64,000 nt of DNA from Cycas panzhihuaensis (lineage: Eukaryota > Cycadophyta). The notes under the pieces are model-generated. The model saw only the letters and a program-made list of their open reading frames with translations, ran no database searches and had not been told where the DNA came from. A program made the position numbers and the translations under genes. Shown one piece after another: positions 46,530 to 56,641 of this stretch; position 1 is the first letter of the stretch, and the number at the start of each line of letters is the position of its first letter. The stretch lies in contig CM041465.1 of the NCBI GenBank assembly GCA_023213395.1, positions 176,645,741 to 176,709,740 of the forward strand, in the 5' to 3' direction.

Positions 46530-46856
46530 GAAAGAGAGGTGGGAGGGAGAAAGGATAGCCACCAAGAAGTGTTATCTACCCTTAGACTATTGAACCATTA
46601 TAGAAATTGACATAAATAAATTGAACTAAAAATGAATGCAAGGTAAAATAAAGGACTTGGCATTACCTAGGGGAAGAAATTCCCATTTCCTCATGACTCT
46701 TGAGTTATGCTAGTTTTATTCCTCAATCTTCATGGAAAGAGTACTAAGAGAAGGTCTTTTCTTAATCTCTACTTGGGTAGAAAGAGTACTTAATCTATCA
46801 TAAAAAAGAAAAAGAAAAAATTGGCCTATTGAGCAACTTCCCATGATCATAAATAT
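46530..46856 (-). other. leader region of chromovirus
   Basis: Between the copia insertion and the right LTR. The minus strand reads ATTTATGATCATGGG soon after the primer site. The open stretch 46910-46716 crosses from LTR into leader and is unlikely to be a gene. Confidence 0.4.
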
Positions 46857-46869
46857 GGCTACGATACCA
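46857..46869 (-). other. primer-binding site of chromovirus
   Basis: TGGTATCGTAGCC on the minus strand, beside the right LTR. It differs from the initiator-Met type TGGTATCAGAGCC by two bases. Confidence 0.65.
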
Positions 46870-46870
46870 C

Positions 46871-47290
46871 TTAGGATGATTCTTCTCATAGGTGCTCTTT
46901 GGTATAACATAAAAATAGTAATCCATAATCACTTTATTCTAACCAACAAGGATAAATAGATTATCAAAGAGTCTTACAAAAGTACAAGAGTGTTAATTGA
47001 TCACTAAATGAAGAGTGCCATAGTATAATCTTTTATAAAGTAATATTAAGCTAACCATCTTCTATAATTCACAACCCTTATATAGATAAAAGAGGGTCTT
47101 TTCTATGCAATCCTATTAGTGGCCCAAATAGCCTTACATTCTATTAGATAACATAGTAGCCTTTCATTCCATTGGCTAGCTTATCCGCTCATGCACCAAG
47201 TTCCCTAACTAACCTTATCCCTTAACCTTATGGTAGTTCTCCATGTATTAGTGCTTTACATAACTTAGCGAGATAAGTTATATGATAATA
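46871..47290 (-). repeat. 5' LTR of chromovirus (right copy)
   Basis: A partner of 34603-35024 with the same orientation and landmarks. The outer end reads GATAATA directly before a second primer-like site on the + strand. Confidence 0.8.
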
Positions 47291-47294
47291 ATAG

Positions 47295-47308
47295 TTGGTA
47301 TCAAAGCC
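47295..47308 (+). other. primer-binding site of gypsy element
   Basis: TTGGTATCAAAGCC, followed by TAGGTCGAAAG, matches the plant gypsy pattern TTGGTATCAGAGCC with one change. Confidence 0.65.
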
Positions 47309-47689
47309 TAGGTCGAAAGAATACAACGAACTTACTAAAATAATAAGGTGGAAGTGTAGTTTATTATAACATCATTAGAATCCTACATAATTGGCAAAAA
47401 AATTGACATGGCTCTTAATTAAGCAAATAATAGAAAATTGTTATAGTAGAAAAGTGATAGATGCTTTGAAACTATGAAATTATGACAACCTCTTTAGTGA
47501 TAAAGATGGTTTTATAAGTTGAAACTTGATAGAAGAATGTTAGGATTTCATAAGTTAAAGTTTAAGAGATTACTCAATTCTATAAACCCTAATTTAGTGA
47601 GTAACAAATATCATGAGGATAGGTGAAGTATCTTATAGGTATAATACTCAAGTAGTCCATGAAGACTATGAAGATCTTAACCTTAAAAG

Positions 47690-48940
47690 CTTAAGTATAG
47701 AGAAGATTCTACGACATAGAGAAAGTTTATAGAATGACCTTTCAATGGCCTCAGTCGAGATTAGTTGTAACCTCTGAGAATAGCTCAAGAGTTATAAAGA
47801 AGACAATGAAAGAATGTTAAGAAGACATGAGAAGATGCTCCTTAACATGCAATAAATAATTCAGAATGAGAGGATTAAGAGAACTCAACATACCAAGATT
47901 AATAGGAAGAGAAGTAGATATTGGGGTCTCTTAATTCATAAGCATATAAGTAAGAGGAAAAAGAGAAAAGCTAGAGAACATACAACAAGCACAAAATCTT
48001 ATAAGGAAACTCCTAGTAAAGGAGAACAATGAGGTAGGAAGAGTGCACTTTAGTATGAGATAAGGAAGGTAAATCCACCCTTTTTCTATGGAAATATTAA
48101 GAGTGAAGGAGAAGCAAAAGCATGGCTATTATATCAAGAAATACTTTGGACTAGATGATTTTAGCTCTAGTAAGAGGGTGAGGATTATTGTTTACTATTT
48201 GATAGAAAAAACATCCTTATGGTGGGAAAATCATAAGAACGTTAAGAACATTTGAGAAAAGGGGATGACATGGAGTAAATTTATTAAATCCTTCAAACAA
48301 AAGTACCTCACTAAGAAATACTGTAACAAAAAGATGGTAGCCTTCTATAAGCTGAAGTAAGAAAGAATTATAGTGGAGGAGTATGAAAGAGAATTTATTA
48401 ATCTTTTCTAATATATTCCTTATATAAAGGAGAAGAATATAAAGACTAATAGATTTATTAGTAGACTAAATGAAAGCATCTAGAATATGATAAAAAATCA
48501 TAAGCCTATGACCCTAGAGGAGGCAATTTGAAAGACTAGGTGCTACAATGAATAATGTACAAAACCACAAAATAAACAAGTTGGTTGGAATGGACAATGG
48601 TAGTTAAGATGAAGACTTCCAAGGAGATATTTTAGACCACTAAGATATAACCAAGGTAAAAGGAATTTCAACCATCCACTAGTCAATCTAAGGCCTTACA
48701 TGGTACTTGTAAATATTCCTAGAAATCTAAGAGATAGAATATGTTATCAATATAAGAAGAAAGGATACATTACTTCAAATTATCCATAGAGGCTAGAAGT
48801 AAGAAGAGGAGCTCATAACACAGATTTATAACCCATAGTGGCAGACGATGCTTAAGAGGAAAGATATATGTATGTATATACAATACTCAAAGAGAGATAA
48901 GTTAATAACCAATTCATTATGGTGCAAGCTATTAGTAGGA
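47690..48940 (+). pseudogene. gag of split gypsy element
   Basis: With one frame change the + strand reads PPFFYGNIKSEGEAKAWLL, KFIKSFKQKYLTKKY and KMVAFYKLK, EYEREFINLF, RFISRLNESI and a stretch of basic residues. It then reaches a zinc-knuckle remnant CYQYKKKGYITSNYP near 48745. Compared with C-X2-C-X4-H-X4-C, the second Cys, the His and the last Cys are all Tyr now, each a single C/T or G/A change. Gag would coat the RNA genome; this copy cannot. Confidence 0.75.
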
Positions 48941-49014
48941 TTCTAGGGTAAGAACTTTTTATACTTATAGATTTAAGAAGCAATCACAATTTCCTACATC
49001 TTATAGTTGTATAA
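48941..49014 (+). pseudogene. protease start of split gypsy element
   Basis: Reads ILIDLRSNHNFLHLIVV up to the copia insertion, matching the family VLIDSGSTHNF. The catalytic Asp is present but the following SG is LR. Protease continues at 56642. Confidence 0.75.
49010..49014. repeat. target duplication TATAA (left of copia at 49015)
   Basis: TATAA here and TAGAA at 56642-56646 differ at one position. Confidence 0.6.
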
Positions 49015-49443
49015 TGTTAGATTATATAATGTAAACTTATGTTTTAATGTTATTATTTAAGTCACATGTCTTAAAAATTATTTAAGTGATTATAAGGTTG
49101 TAAACTTATGTTAAAAGTTAATTAACTTGTGGATGGTCGTTGAAATGTGGAACAGCATTCCAACGAACCTTCGTCCTATTTATTAGGTTCCTAGATTCAT
49201 GGAATAAGTTCCAGGAATCTAGGAGGTCTGTCCATATGCCTGAAACGAGACTATATTTTAGAGGTTGGTTATTGTATTATTTTTTATTCATTTATTAATA
49301 CAACTTAGATTAGGAGGTGGTTTTTCTTCCCCAGAAGGGGTTTTCCACTCGTCAACCCTATGTACATGTGCATTGTCATTTTTTCTATATTTTTCCTTTT
49401 AAACCTGTGATTTAATGATTATGTGCATGTACCTATTCCATCA
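49015..49443 (+). repeat. 5' LTR of nested copia
   Basis: 429 bp, TG to CA. Contains a conserved block GGTGGTTTTTCTTCCCC then AGAAGGGGTTTTCCAC, whose CCCC-loop-GGGG can fold. The same block is in the solo LTR at 57858-58254, so the two LTR families are related. Confidence 0.95.
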
Positions 49444-49455
49444 TGGTATTAGAGC
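49444..49455 (+). other. primer-binding site, initiator-Met type
   Basis: TGGTATTAGAGC follows the LTR directly; only one base (C to T) differs from TGGTATCAGAGC. Confidence 0.9.
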
Positions 49456-49816
49456 ACGTCACATGTTCCATTAACATTTTTTTGCATTAAACATTACATT
49501 AATGCATTTCCAACTATTACATCTCCATCCTTTTCACAACAAATCTTAATTTTTTTTTTCAACATAGGCCATAGTGATCATTCATACAAAATTCTATAAT
49601 CTTTTTACACAAAAACTACCATTAAGATAGAGCCTTTTTTTTATACATTAGATTTTTATACAAAAACTACCAGAGTAAAATTATCCATTAATCAATCAAA
49701 ATTTACATCTTGTTTATAGAAAGGATCAGTCAAATCCTTTCTCCTAAGGCTTGACAAAACAAACCTTTGGCCTGAATATATACATGTTTGGGAAAGTAAA
49801 ACAGAGAGCTAGAACC

Positions 49817-50212
49817 CTAGTTTAAAAAGCCTGCTAGGAATAACAAGAAGAAGATGATACAAGAGATTTTTTTTTTAAGGCACAGCTTTATAGGACTACC
49901 GGCTCTGATCTTTACAACAAGGCATCTGGCAAAAGCATCCATTTGGCTTACTAAATATGCGTCTCCTTCTACATTAGCATTTGGATTCCTGCCTGCCTCT
50001 AATTCAGAATCAAGAAGTGCCATACCGACTTCAGCCTCGTGTGATTTGAGAAGAGGCAAATCAAAGACATAAACTGTGTATACTGAAAGAGGGCTCCTTA
50101 CGAAGACGCTGAGCTTGCTGCCATCAAGAACAACCTGCAAAAATAGTGGACACCATGAGCAATAACCCAGACTCAAAGTCCTGAATGAAGTCACCATGGA
50201 AAGCCCAATCAT
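49817..50212 (-). pseudogene. putative captured host-gene fragment (exon 50134-49900)
   Basis: The longest stop-free non-retroelement frame in the window after the RNase H block of the last element: 131 codons. On the minus strand TATTTTTGCAG precedes GTTGTTCTTGATGG, a good 3' splice site, and a possible donor G-GTAGTC follows at 49900, giving a 235-bp exon. The reading contains VVLDGSKLSVFVRSPLSVY, VYVFDLPLLKSHEAEVGMAL and GDAYLVSQMDAFARCLVV. I do not recognise the family. The stretch has several CG dinucleotides and many CAG/CTG, unlike the decayed elements around it, which suggests recent capture of a normal gene piece. No start codon or full gene is present. Confidence 0.5.
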
Positions 50213-50249
50213 TCAGAGATAATAATACCACAAATAAGTGACAAAGCCG

Positions 50250-50368
50250 TTGAATGCTATAAACCAAAAATGAGCAATGGAGTCGAGAAGAGTATTGAAT
50301 GCTATAAACTAAAAATGAGCAATAGAGCTAAGAGAGTATTGAATGCTACAAATTACAAATGAACAACA
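50250..50368. repeat. 44-45-bp tandem repeat, 2.6 copies
   Basis: TTGAATGCTATAAACCAAAA, TTGAATGCTATAAACTAAAA and TTGAATGCTACAAATTACAA begin at 50250, 50295 and 50339; each unit goes on with ATGAGCAAT. Confidence 0.9.
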
Positions 50369-50391
50369 CAGATGTGCTATGACCGAAGTCT

Positions 50392-50530
50392 CATGCTCCA
50401 GCGCCATCGAAGAATCGGCAAAGCCTCATGCTCCAGTGCCATCAAAGAACCGGCAAAGCCTTATGCTCCAGCACCATCAAAGAACTTGCAAAGCCTCACA
50501 CTCCAGAGCCATCAAAGAACCTGCAAAGAA
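50392..50530. repeat. 35-bp minisatellite, four copies
   Basis: CATGCTCCAG, CATGCTCCAG, TATGCTCCAG and CACACTCCAG begin at 50392, 50427, 50462 and 50497, spacing exactly 35. Each unit continues with CCATC-AAGAA and GCAAAGCCT. Since 35 is not a multiple of three, all three forward frames stay open, which explains three overlapping open readings here. It is followed by CGCCGCCACCATCGCC and a GAAAG-GTAGGG that resembles an exon end. Confidence 0.95.
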
Positions 50531-51924
50531 ACCCTCGCCGCCACCATCGCCAATGCGAGAAAGGTAGGGTTTCCTCGCCTTTACCCCACCTGGACCCCAA
50601 CTTTGATTCCATTTTAAGTTTGTATTTTATAATACATAAAATTCGTTGGGTCTGCACCCGTATTTACCTTATATTTTGTTTTATTTCTTTATTTTAAATA
50701 AATAACCCCCCCTCTTAAACTTTATAAACTCCTTTATTTTTAATTCAAATCAATCTTTGTTTTTTAAACCTTATACTTTGATTTCAATCAAAGTTCCCCT
50801 CTTTTTTTTTTAAACCTTATAAATACCTTTTAATCTTTTTTATTCAAATGAATCAAAGTCGAAAACCCTTTTTTATTAATCTTAATACATTGATTTAAAT
50901 CAAAGTTTTCCCTCCATTAACTTTATTACTTTGATTTAAATCTAAGTCCCCTCCCTATTATATTTTACACTTCGATTTAATTAAAACCCCCCACTTTACC
51001 TTGATTTAATATCAAAGTTTCTCCATTGAACCTTATAGTATGATTTAAACTAAAGTTCATCCCATTATCCTTTGCTTTTTTTATTTAAAATCAAACCCCC
51101 CACATTATATACTTTGATTTAAATCAAATGCCTCTCCCCTTTCACATTATATTTTATACTTTCACTTAAATCTAATTCCCTCCCCTTAAAATATTTTTTA
51201 TTATAACCAACCCCTCCTATAATATCTTTGTTAAAATAAATTTAATACCCTTCCATTTTTTTCAATACAAACTCTCTCTTAATTACATTTTTCCCTTTCC
51301 CCTCCAAACTTTTTATTAATATTTAAATAAAATCCTACTCTCTTAAGTTTTCTCCTTATAAGGTATTTATAAAACTTCATTCCCTTATTATTATTATCCT
51401 TCAATACACTTTAACGATTTAATTTAACTATATTTTAATTACTTAAAACAATATTGTTAATCCTAGGTAAATCTAATTAACGTTTTACCATTATATTTAT
51501 TAATTTCTTTTTTACCTTTTCTCCTTAACACTTAATCTATAAGATTTAAATTTAATCCTTAAAATTATACATCTTTTTTATAAAGGGAAACAAAATACCT
51601 AGTTATATTTTTTTAAAACACTTATTAAAGAAAATTGTTTAAAAGGGATTTGTTATTTTTTGAAAGGGGATAGTCTTTTTTTCTAAGGGGGACTATTTTT
51701 TTTCCTAAGGGGGACTATTTTTTCTAAAAAGAAATTATTTTTTAAGAAATTACTTTTAAGAAGTTGTTTGTTATTTTTTCTCTTGAAATTAATTAATGCA
51801 GACTAAGATGTTCTTGTGAATTAGATCTATTAATAAGATTAGTATTTTTCACTAGGTAATTTTTTTTTTTCAAGTCACCTTCATAATTTTTAAAAATCTA
51901 CAAATACACCTCAACACTCCCAAT

Positions 51925-52660
51925 ATGGCATTAATATCAGGGATAGTCACCTGCATTCCAATTTCAGTATTAACTAGCTCAAACTATGCTGACTGGAGGA
52001 ATCACATATCCTATCAGCTCAAATAGCAAAAAGTATGGTGATATGTGACAGGTGAATTCTAAAAACCAAAAGTAGATGCTACTAAGAATCTTATGGTATA
52101 TCTGATAAACTCAGATGCCGCATTAGGCGCCATATTAAATTCTCTTTCACTAGAAATCAGTCGACAATTTTCTGAAAAGGATGACTTAGCCACTGTCTGG
52201 AAAACCTTGGAAGAAAAATACGACAAGGTTGATACACATCAAGTAGCTATTCTAGAAGAATAATTGTATAATCTGACCTTTAATGACTTTACAAATGTTG
52301 AGGATTTTTTAACAAAAATTTAATCAATCAATAAAGATCTAGATAATTGCATTAAATTCAAAACTAAAGAAGGTGATATATAAAAAATAACTATGCATGT
52401 CAAAGATGACGATACACTCGTATGTCTTGCAGTTAATAAATTACCAAAACACTTCAATCTTTACTAAGCTGCCAGATAACATGATGGCAAACCACCTATC
52501 ACATTTAATCAACTAACAAATCAGTTGATTGAACATCAAACAATGTTAATCAGAATAGGTGCAATAAAAGATCATTCATAGGCTTCGTTTTCTAAAACTA
52601 AGCCACAATTTAAAAACAAACAATAGAATAACAACTTTTATAATAATAAAAAAAAAAAAT
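51925..52660 (+). pseudogene. gag of nested copia
   Basis: An ATG at 51925 opens MALISGIVTCIPISVLTSSN and YADWRNHISYQL, the usual gag N-terminal W-motif. It continues with ISRQFSEKDDLATVWKTLEEKY and LVCLAVNKLPKHF, then NQLTNQLIEHQTM. About ten in-frame stops occur, nearly all TAG/TAA where Gln fits. The frame ends in an A-run at 52650-52660, after which pol is in another phase. Confidence 0.85.
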
Positions 52661-52661
52661 T

Positions 52662-55600
52662 AGAAACCTCATCGAGGTTCACCATCTAATTCTCAAAATA
52701 ATGTTAAATATTCTGGTCCAACTAAAAACCAGAATACTTCCAATCAATTCGTTTCTAATAGAAACAATGCATCTTCTTCTTAGAACACTAGTTATGCCTA
52801 CTGTCATAAAAGAGGCCATACTATTGATGTTTGTAGAAGTAGAATAGCTTCAGAAGCATGGAAAGCTTCTAAGGGATTGTAAAATAAACCACAATTCCAT
52901 TCTTAATCCCATTTCTAATCGAACTCACAATCACGACCACAAAACCATCAATTTCATAATCATTCCTTGGCAGCAATAACTTCTGCATTTATTGCTCCTT
53001 CCAACCAACCACCATAATGGATCCTTGACTCTGGTACATCCCATCATATGACTGGACACTAGAAAAACTTAACCACCTATCAATCCAAAACGAACTCTAA
53101 AGAAGAGATTTCTTTTAGTAGTGGTAATCAACTCAAAGTCAAAGGATCTGGTGATGTTACCCTAAAGGATGGTTCAATCAAGGACATTTTTTACTTACCT
53201 GGTTTGTTACCAAACCTCCTCTTAGTATATCAAATTTGCCACAAAGCCCTTGTTGTTGAATTCTGGAAAAATAAATTTGTCATTAAAGATCTATTACATA
53301 AATTCAAACATATTTCTCCATAACATGTTGATCATAATACAGGTCTCTATAGTATGACTAGTTTTCAAAATAATAAATCAAAATCATTTAGTACCTTCAT
53401 TGCCAAATCTGACTCAGTCAGCAAACTTTAGCATGCAATATTTGGCCATACTAGCTATGGCAAATTGTAATATTTAATTAAGCATGAAATGGTCCATGGT
53501 TTACCACCATTAAACATTGTTTATGGTGTTTGTGAAGCCTATGTGACAGGCAAACAACACATGTATCCATTCCCACATAAAACTCAATACCGAGCAACTA
53601 CTCCACTGGAACTTGTCCACTCTGATATATGTGGACCTTTTCATATACCATCATATTCAGGATCTCGTTATTATTCAAGAAAATGTTGGGTTTATATGCT
53701 CAAAACAAGCTGTGAAGTATTTGACATTTTCGTTGAATATAAAACATTAGTGGAAAATCAATCTAATTCAAGAATCAAAATATTCTGATCTGATAATGCT
53801 AAGGAATATTTAAGTAAGAATTTTACCTCTTTTTGTAAATCACATGGAATTAAATTCTAACATTCAGTTGCATACACGCCTCAACAAAATGGTGTTGTTG
53901 AATGCAAAAACTATACTCTTGTTGAAATGACTCGTTGCATGTTACATGCAAAGAATCTCGATTTAAAACTATAGGCAGAAGCAATTAACTGGTCTAATTA
54001 TTTATTAAATAATTTACCTAGTAAAAGTTTATAAAATGTCACTCCAGAACAAAAATGGTCTGGAAGAAAACCATCTGTCCAACACTTACAAATCTTTGGT
54101 AGTATCGCGTGGGGATATATCCCTCACGAAAGACGTAAAAAGTTAGATAAAAAAAGCCAAAAATACATCTTTGTTGGCTATAGTGAAGAAAGCAAAGCTT
54201 ATAGACTTTTAGATCTAGTTACGCATAATATTTCTATTTTGTGTGATGTAGTATTTGATGAAGAAGGCTCTACTTCAACATCTACTTATGTAGAACTTAC
54301 TGTTGAAGATTTATTAACCAACATTTGTTTGGTTAACGATTCTAATAAACAAGTTGATTCAGAAATTATAGATTCTTTATTAACTTAAGTACAAAATTAG
54401 ACCCTATCAGAACCAACTGAAATAGATCCTTCTCTTCAAGCTAGCATATCAAATCAACCTACAACCTTAGATTCAGTTACTCATAAGCAACTAGTTTAGG
54501 CAACCAAAATGCTTGCTGATGCTAGATCTAATGTAGGCAATCCTACTGATACTAGGCATACACATGCGCAAAAACTTCATGCAAATTTTACCTTAATGGC
54601 AAAAATAATGGAAAATAATGATCCCAAAACTTTTAAATAAGCTAACAATAATCCTATATGGCAGAATACTATGTAGACTAAATTTACTATCTTAATTAAA
54701 AATTCTACCTAGGATCGTGTTCCTCTCCCACCTGAAAAAAATGTAGTCGACTGTAAATGGGTTTATAGAACTAAATATAATTCAATAGGCGCAGTGGAAA
54801 AATATAAAGCTCACCTTGTTGCTAAAGGATTTTCCCAAATAGATGGCATTGACTATAATGAAACCATTACTCCTATCACAAAGATGAATACAATCAAGAC
54901 AATTATTGCTCTTGCAGCCAAATTTAGTTGGGAAATCTACCAAATGGATGTTAAGAGTGTTTTCTTGACTGGTGATCTCAAAGAAGAGATCTACATGTCA
55001 CAGCCACCTGGATTCATTGAAAATCCTAGTTTAGTCTGTAAACTTAAAAAATCTATTTGTGGTTTAAAATAAGCTCCTAGAGCTTGGTATAGCAACATCG
55101 ATGATTACTTAATCCACATTAGATACATTAGATGTATTAGTGATCTAAATCTTTATTTTAAACGTGAAGATGAAAATCTTACCATTCTAATTCTTTATGT
55201 TGATGATATTATTATCACTAAATCATCAACCCATAATATTAATTATCTCAAATCAACTTTAATGAACAAATTTGAAATGATAGCTTTAGGTCTGTTACAT
55301 TACTTTTTAGGTTTATAAGTTTATCAAAATCAATCAAATATAACACAATCCCAACCTAAGTATATTCTTTATTTAATTCAGTGGTTTAACATGGAAAATG
55401 CTAAACCTGTATCTAATCCTTTACAATCAGGAGTTAAACTGTCTACTGATTGTTCAACTCTGTTATATGATCTAACTCTCTGTAGATAACTCATTGGTAG
55501 TCTAATTTATCTTATACACACCCACCCCGACATTTCTTATGATGTTGCTTTATGCTCCAGATATATGCAATAACCACATGAATCTCACTAGAAAGTAGCT

Positions 55601-56164
55601 AAATGAATCTTACACTATCTAAAGAATACTGTGTTTCATGGTTTAACTTATAACTTTTGTAATAAACCATTAACATTAATTGGATATATATATTCAGATT
55701 GGATAGGTGATTTAAATGATCGCAAATCTACTTTCGGTTATGTATTTTTTATTGATTTCTCACATATTACTTGGTCAAGCAAAAAAATGTAGGCACTAGC
55801 GTTATCAATAACTAAAGCTGAATATCGAGCATTAGTCGAAGCTGATAAAGAAGCACTTTGGCTAAAATCACTACTAAATGAAATTGGTTTGACTCTAAAC
55901 TCTTCAATTAAAATTAAAGTTGATAATCAATGTGTAATTACTATTGCTACTAATCCTGTTTCTCATTCTAGTACTAAACATATTGAGCTACATCAACATT
56001 TTATTCATAATTTAGTTACTGATAATCTTGTTTGTTTATCCTATTATCCAACAGATTTATAGATTGCTGATATTCTTGTGAAGTCATTAAATGAACTAAA
56101 GTTTTTATATCTCAAAGATTTATTGTAGAATAAAGAAGTCTCCATCAAAGGGGGATCATCGTGA
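52662..56164 (+). pseudogene. pol of nested copia, single frame with many Gln-type stops
   Basis: One reading frame runs from the A-run at 52660 to a TGA at 56162-56164 without any frameshift. Domains in order: zinc knuckle YAYCHKRGHTIDVC near 52800 (first Cys now Tyr); protease WILDSGTSHHMTG near 53020; GAG-pre-integrase near 53430-53600; integrase with HSDICGPF, SDNAKEY and TPQQNGVVECKN; RT (54750-55350) with YQMDVKSVFLTGDL and LYVDDIII; RNase H (55680-56050) with SDWIGDLN, KAEYRA and KVDNQ. All catalytic residues of protease, integrase, RT and RNase H are kept. About thirty in-frame stops remain, mostly TAG/TAA at Gln positions (GLK-stop-APRAW, CR-stop-LIGS, YMQ-stop-PHESH, F-stop-HSVAYT). 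A few replace Trp or Arg. Confidence 0.92.
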
Positions 56165-56203
56165 TGAAGCTCTTCTTTTCTCTCCAGTACAAAAGTTTAC
56201 ATT

Positions 56204-56212
56204 AAAGGGGGA
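56204..56212 (+). other. polypurine tract of nested copia
   Basis: AAAGGGGGA directly before the 3' LTR. A similar AAAGGGGGA occurs upstream at 56157, just inside the end of pol. Confidence 0.9.
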
Positions 56213-56641
56213 TGTTAGATTATATAATGTAAACTTATGTTTTAATGTTATTATTTAAGTCACATGTCTTAAAAATTATTTAAGTGATTATAAGGCTGTA
56301 AACTTATGTTAAAAGTTAATTGACTTGTGGATGGTCGTTGAAATGCGAAACTGCATTCTAATGAACCTCTGTCCTATTTATTAGGTTCCTAGATTCATGG
56401 AATAAGTTCCAGGAATCTAGGAGGTCTATCCATATGCCTGAAACCAGGCTATATTTTAGAGGTTGGTTATTATATTATTTTTTATTCATTTATTAATACA
56501 ACTTAGATTAGGAGGTGGTTTTTCTTCCCCAGAAGGGGTTTTCCACCTGTTAACCCTGTGTACATGTGCATTGTCATTTTTTCTATATTTTTCCTTTTAA
56601 ACCTGTGATTTAATGATTATGTACATGTGCCTATTCCATCA
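56213..56641 (+). repeat. 3' LTR of nested copia
   Basis: 429 bp, same length as the 5' copy with no indels; 19 substitutions by manual comparison. Confidence 0.95.

Larger units (their letters stand above)
34603..47290 (-). mobile_element. chromovirus-type Ty3/gypsy element (minus), interrupted by copia
   Basis: LTR copies at 34603-35024 and 46871-47290 share orientation and most of their length (about 420 bp). Between them lies minus-strand pol with chromodomain, integrase, RNase H and RT (35040-37760) and then gag-side DNA. The element is split by the copia element at about 39868-46529. A polypurine tract beside the left LTR (35027-35037) and a TGGTATCGTAGCC primer-like site beside the right LTR (46857-46869) both suit a minus-strand element. 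I found no clear target duplication, so the ends are approximate. See the finding on the second primer-like site at 47295. Confidence 0.7.
49456..51924 (+). other. long leader with foreign inserts
   Basis: 2.47 kb between primer site and gag. It holds a putative captured exon (49900-50134, minus), two minisatellites (50250-50368, 50392-50530) and, from 50700 to 51900, AT-rich DNA. The last part repeats the near-palindrome CTTTGATTTAAATCAAAG many times (about 50740-51130) and AAGGGGGACTATTTTTT three times (51650-51722). No coding reading on +. Confidence 0.75.
49015..56641 (+). mobile_element. complete copia retrotransposon (7.6 kb) nested in gypsy protease
   Basis: Two 429-bp LTRs (TGTTAGATT to TTCCATCA), initiator-Met primer site, gag, a single-frame pol and a polypurine tract are all present. 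By manual comparison the LTRs differ at 19 positions, 17 of them transitions, about 4.4 percent, so this looks the youngest complete element in the window. The host gypsy protease and RT continue on each side. The leader between primer site and gag is 2.5 kb, much longer than in ordinary copia elements, and contains foreign-looking DNA. Confidence 0.95.

Noticed and set aside
46716-46910. Minus-strand ORF of 64 codons at chromovirus primer site
   Set aside because: It crosses LTR, primer site and leader, which are not translated together in such elements.
34603-47290. Target-site duplication for the chromovirus
   Set aside because: Flanking 5-mers do not match under any boundary I could justify, so none is claimed.
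50392-50530. CRISPR array
   Set aside because: The 35-bp units are contiguous with no unique spacers, and the context is a plant retrotransposon.
50343-50697. Three overlapping protein genes
   Set aside because: They result from a 35-bp tandem repeat that keeps every forward frame open; no motif or start context supports coding.
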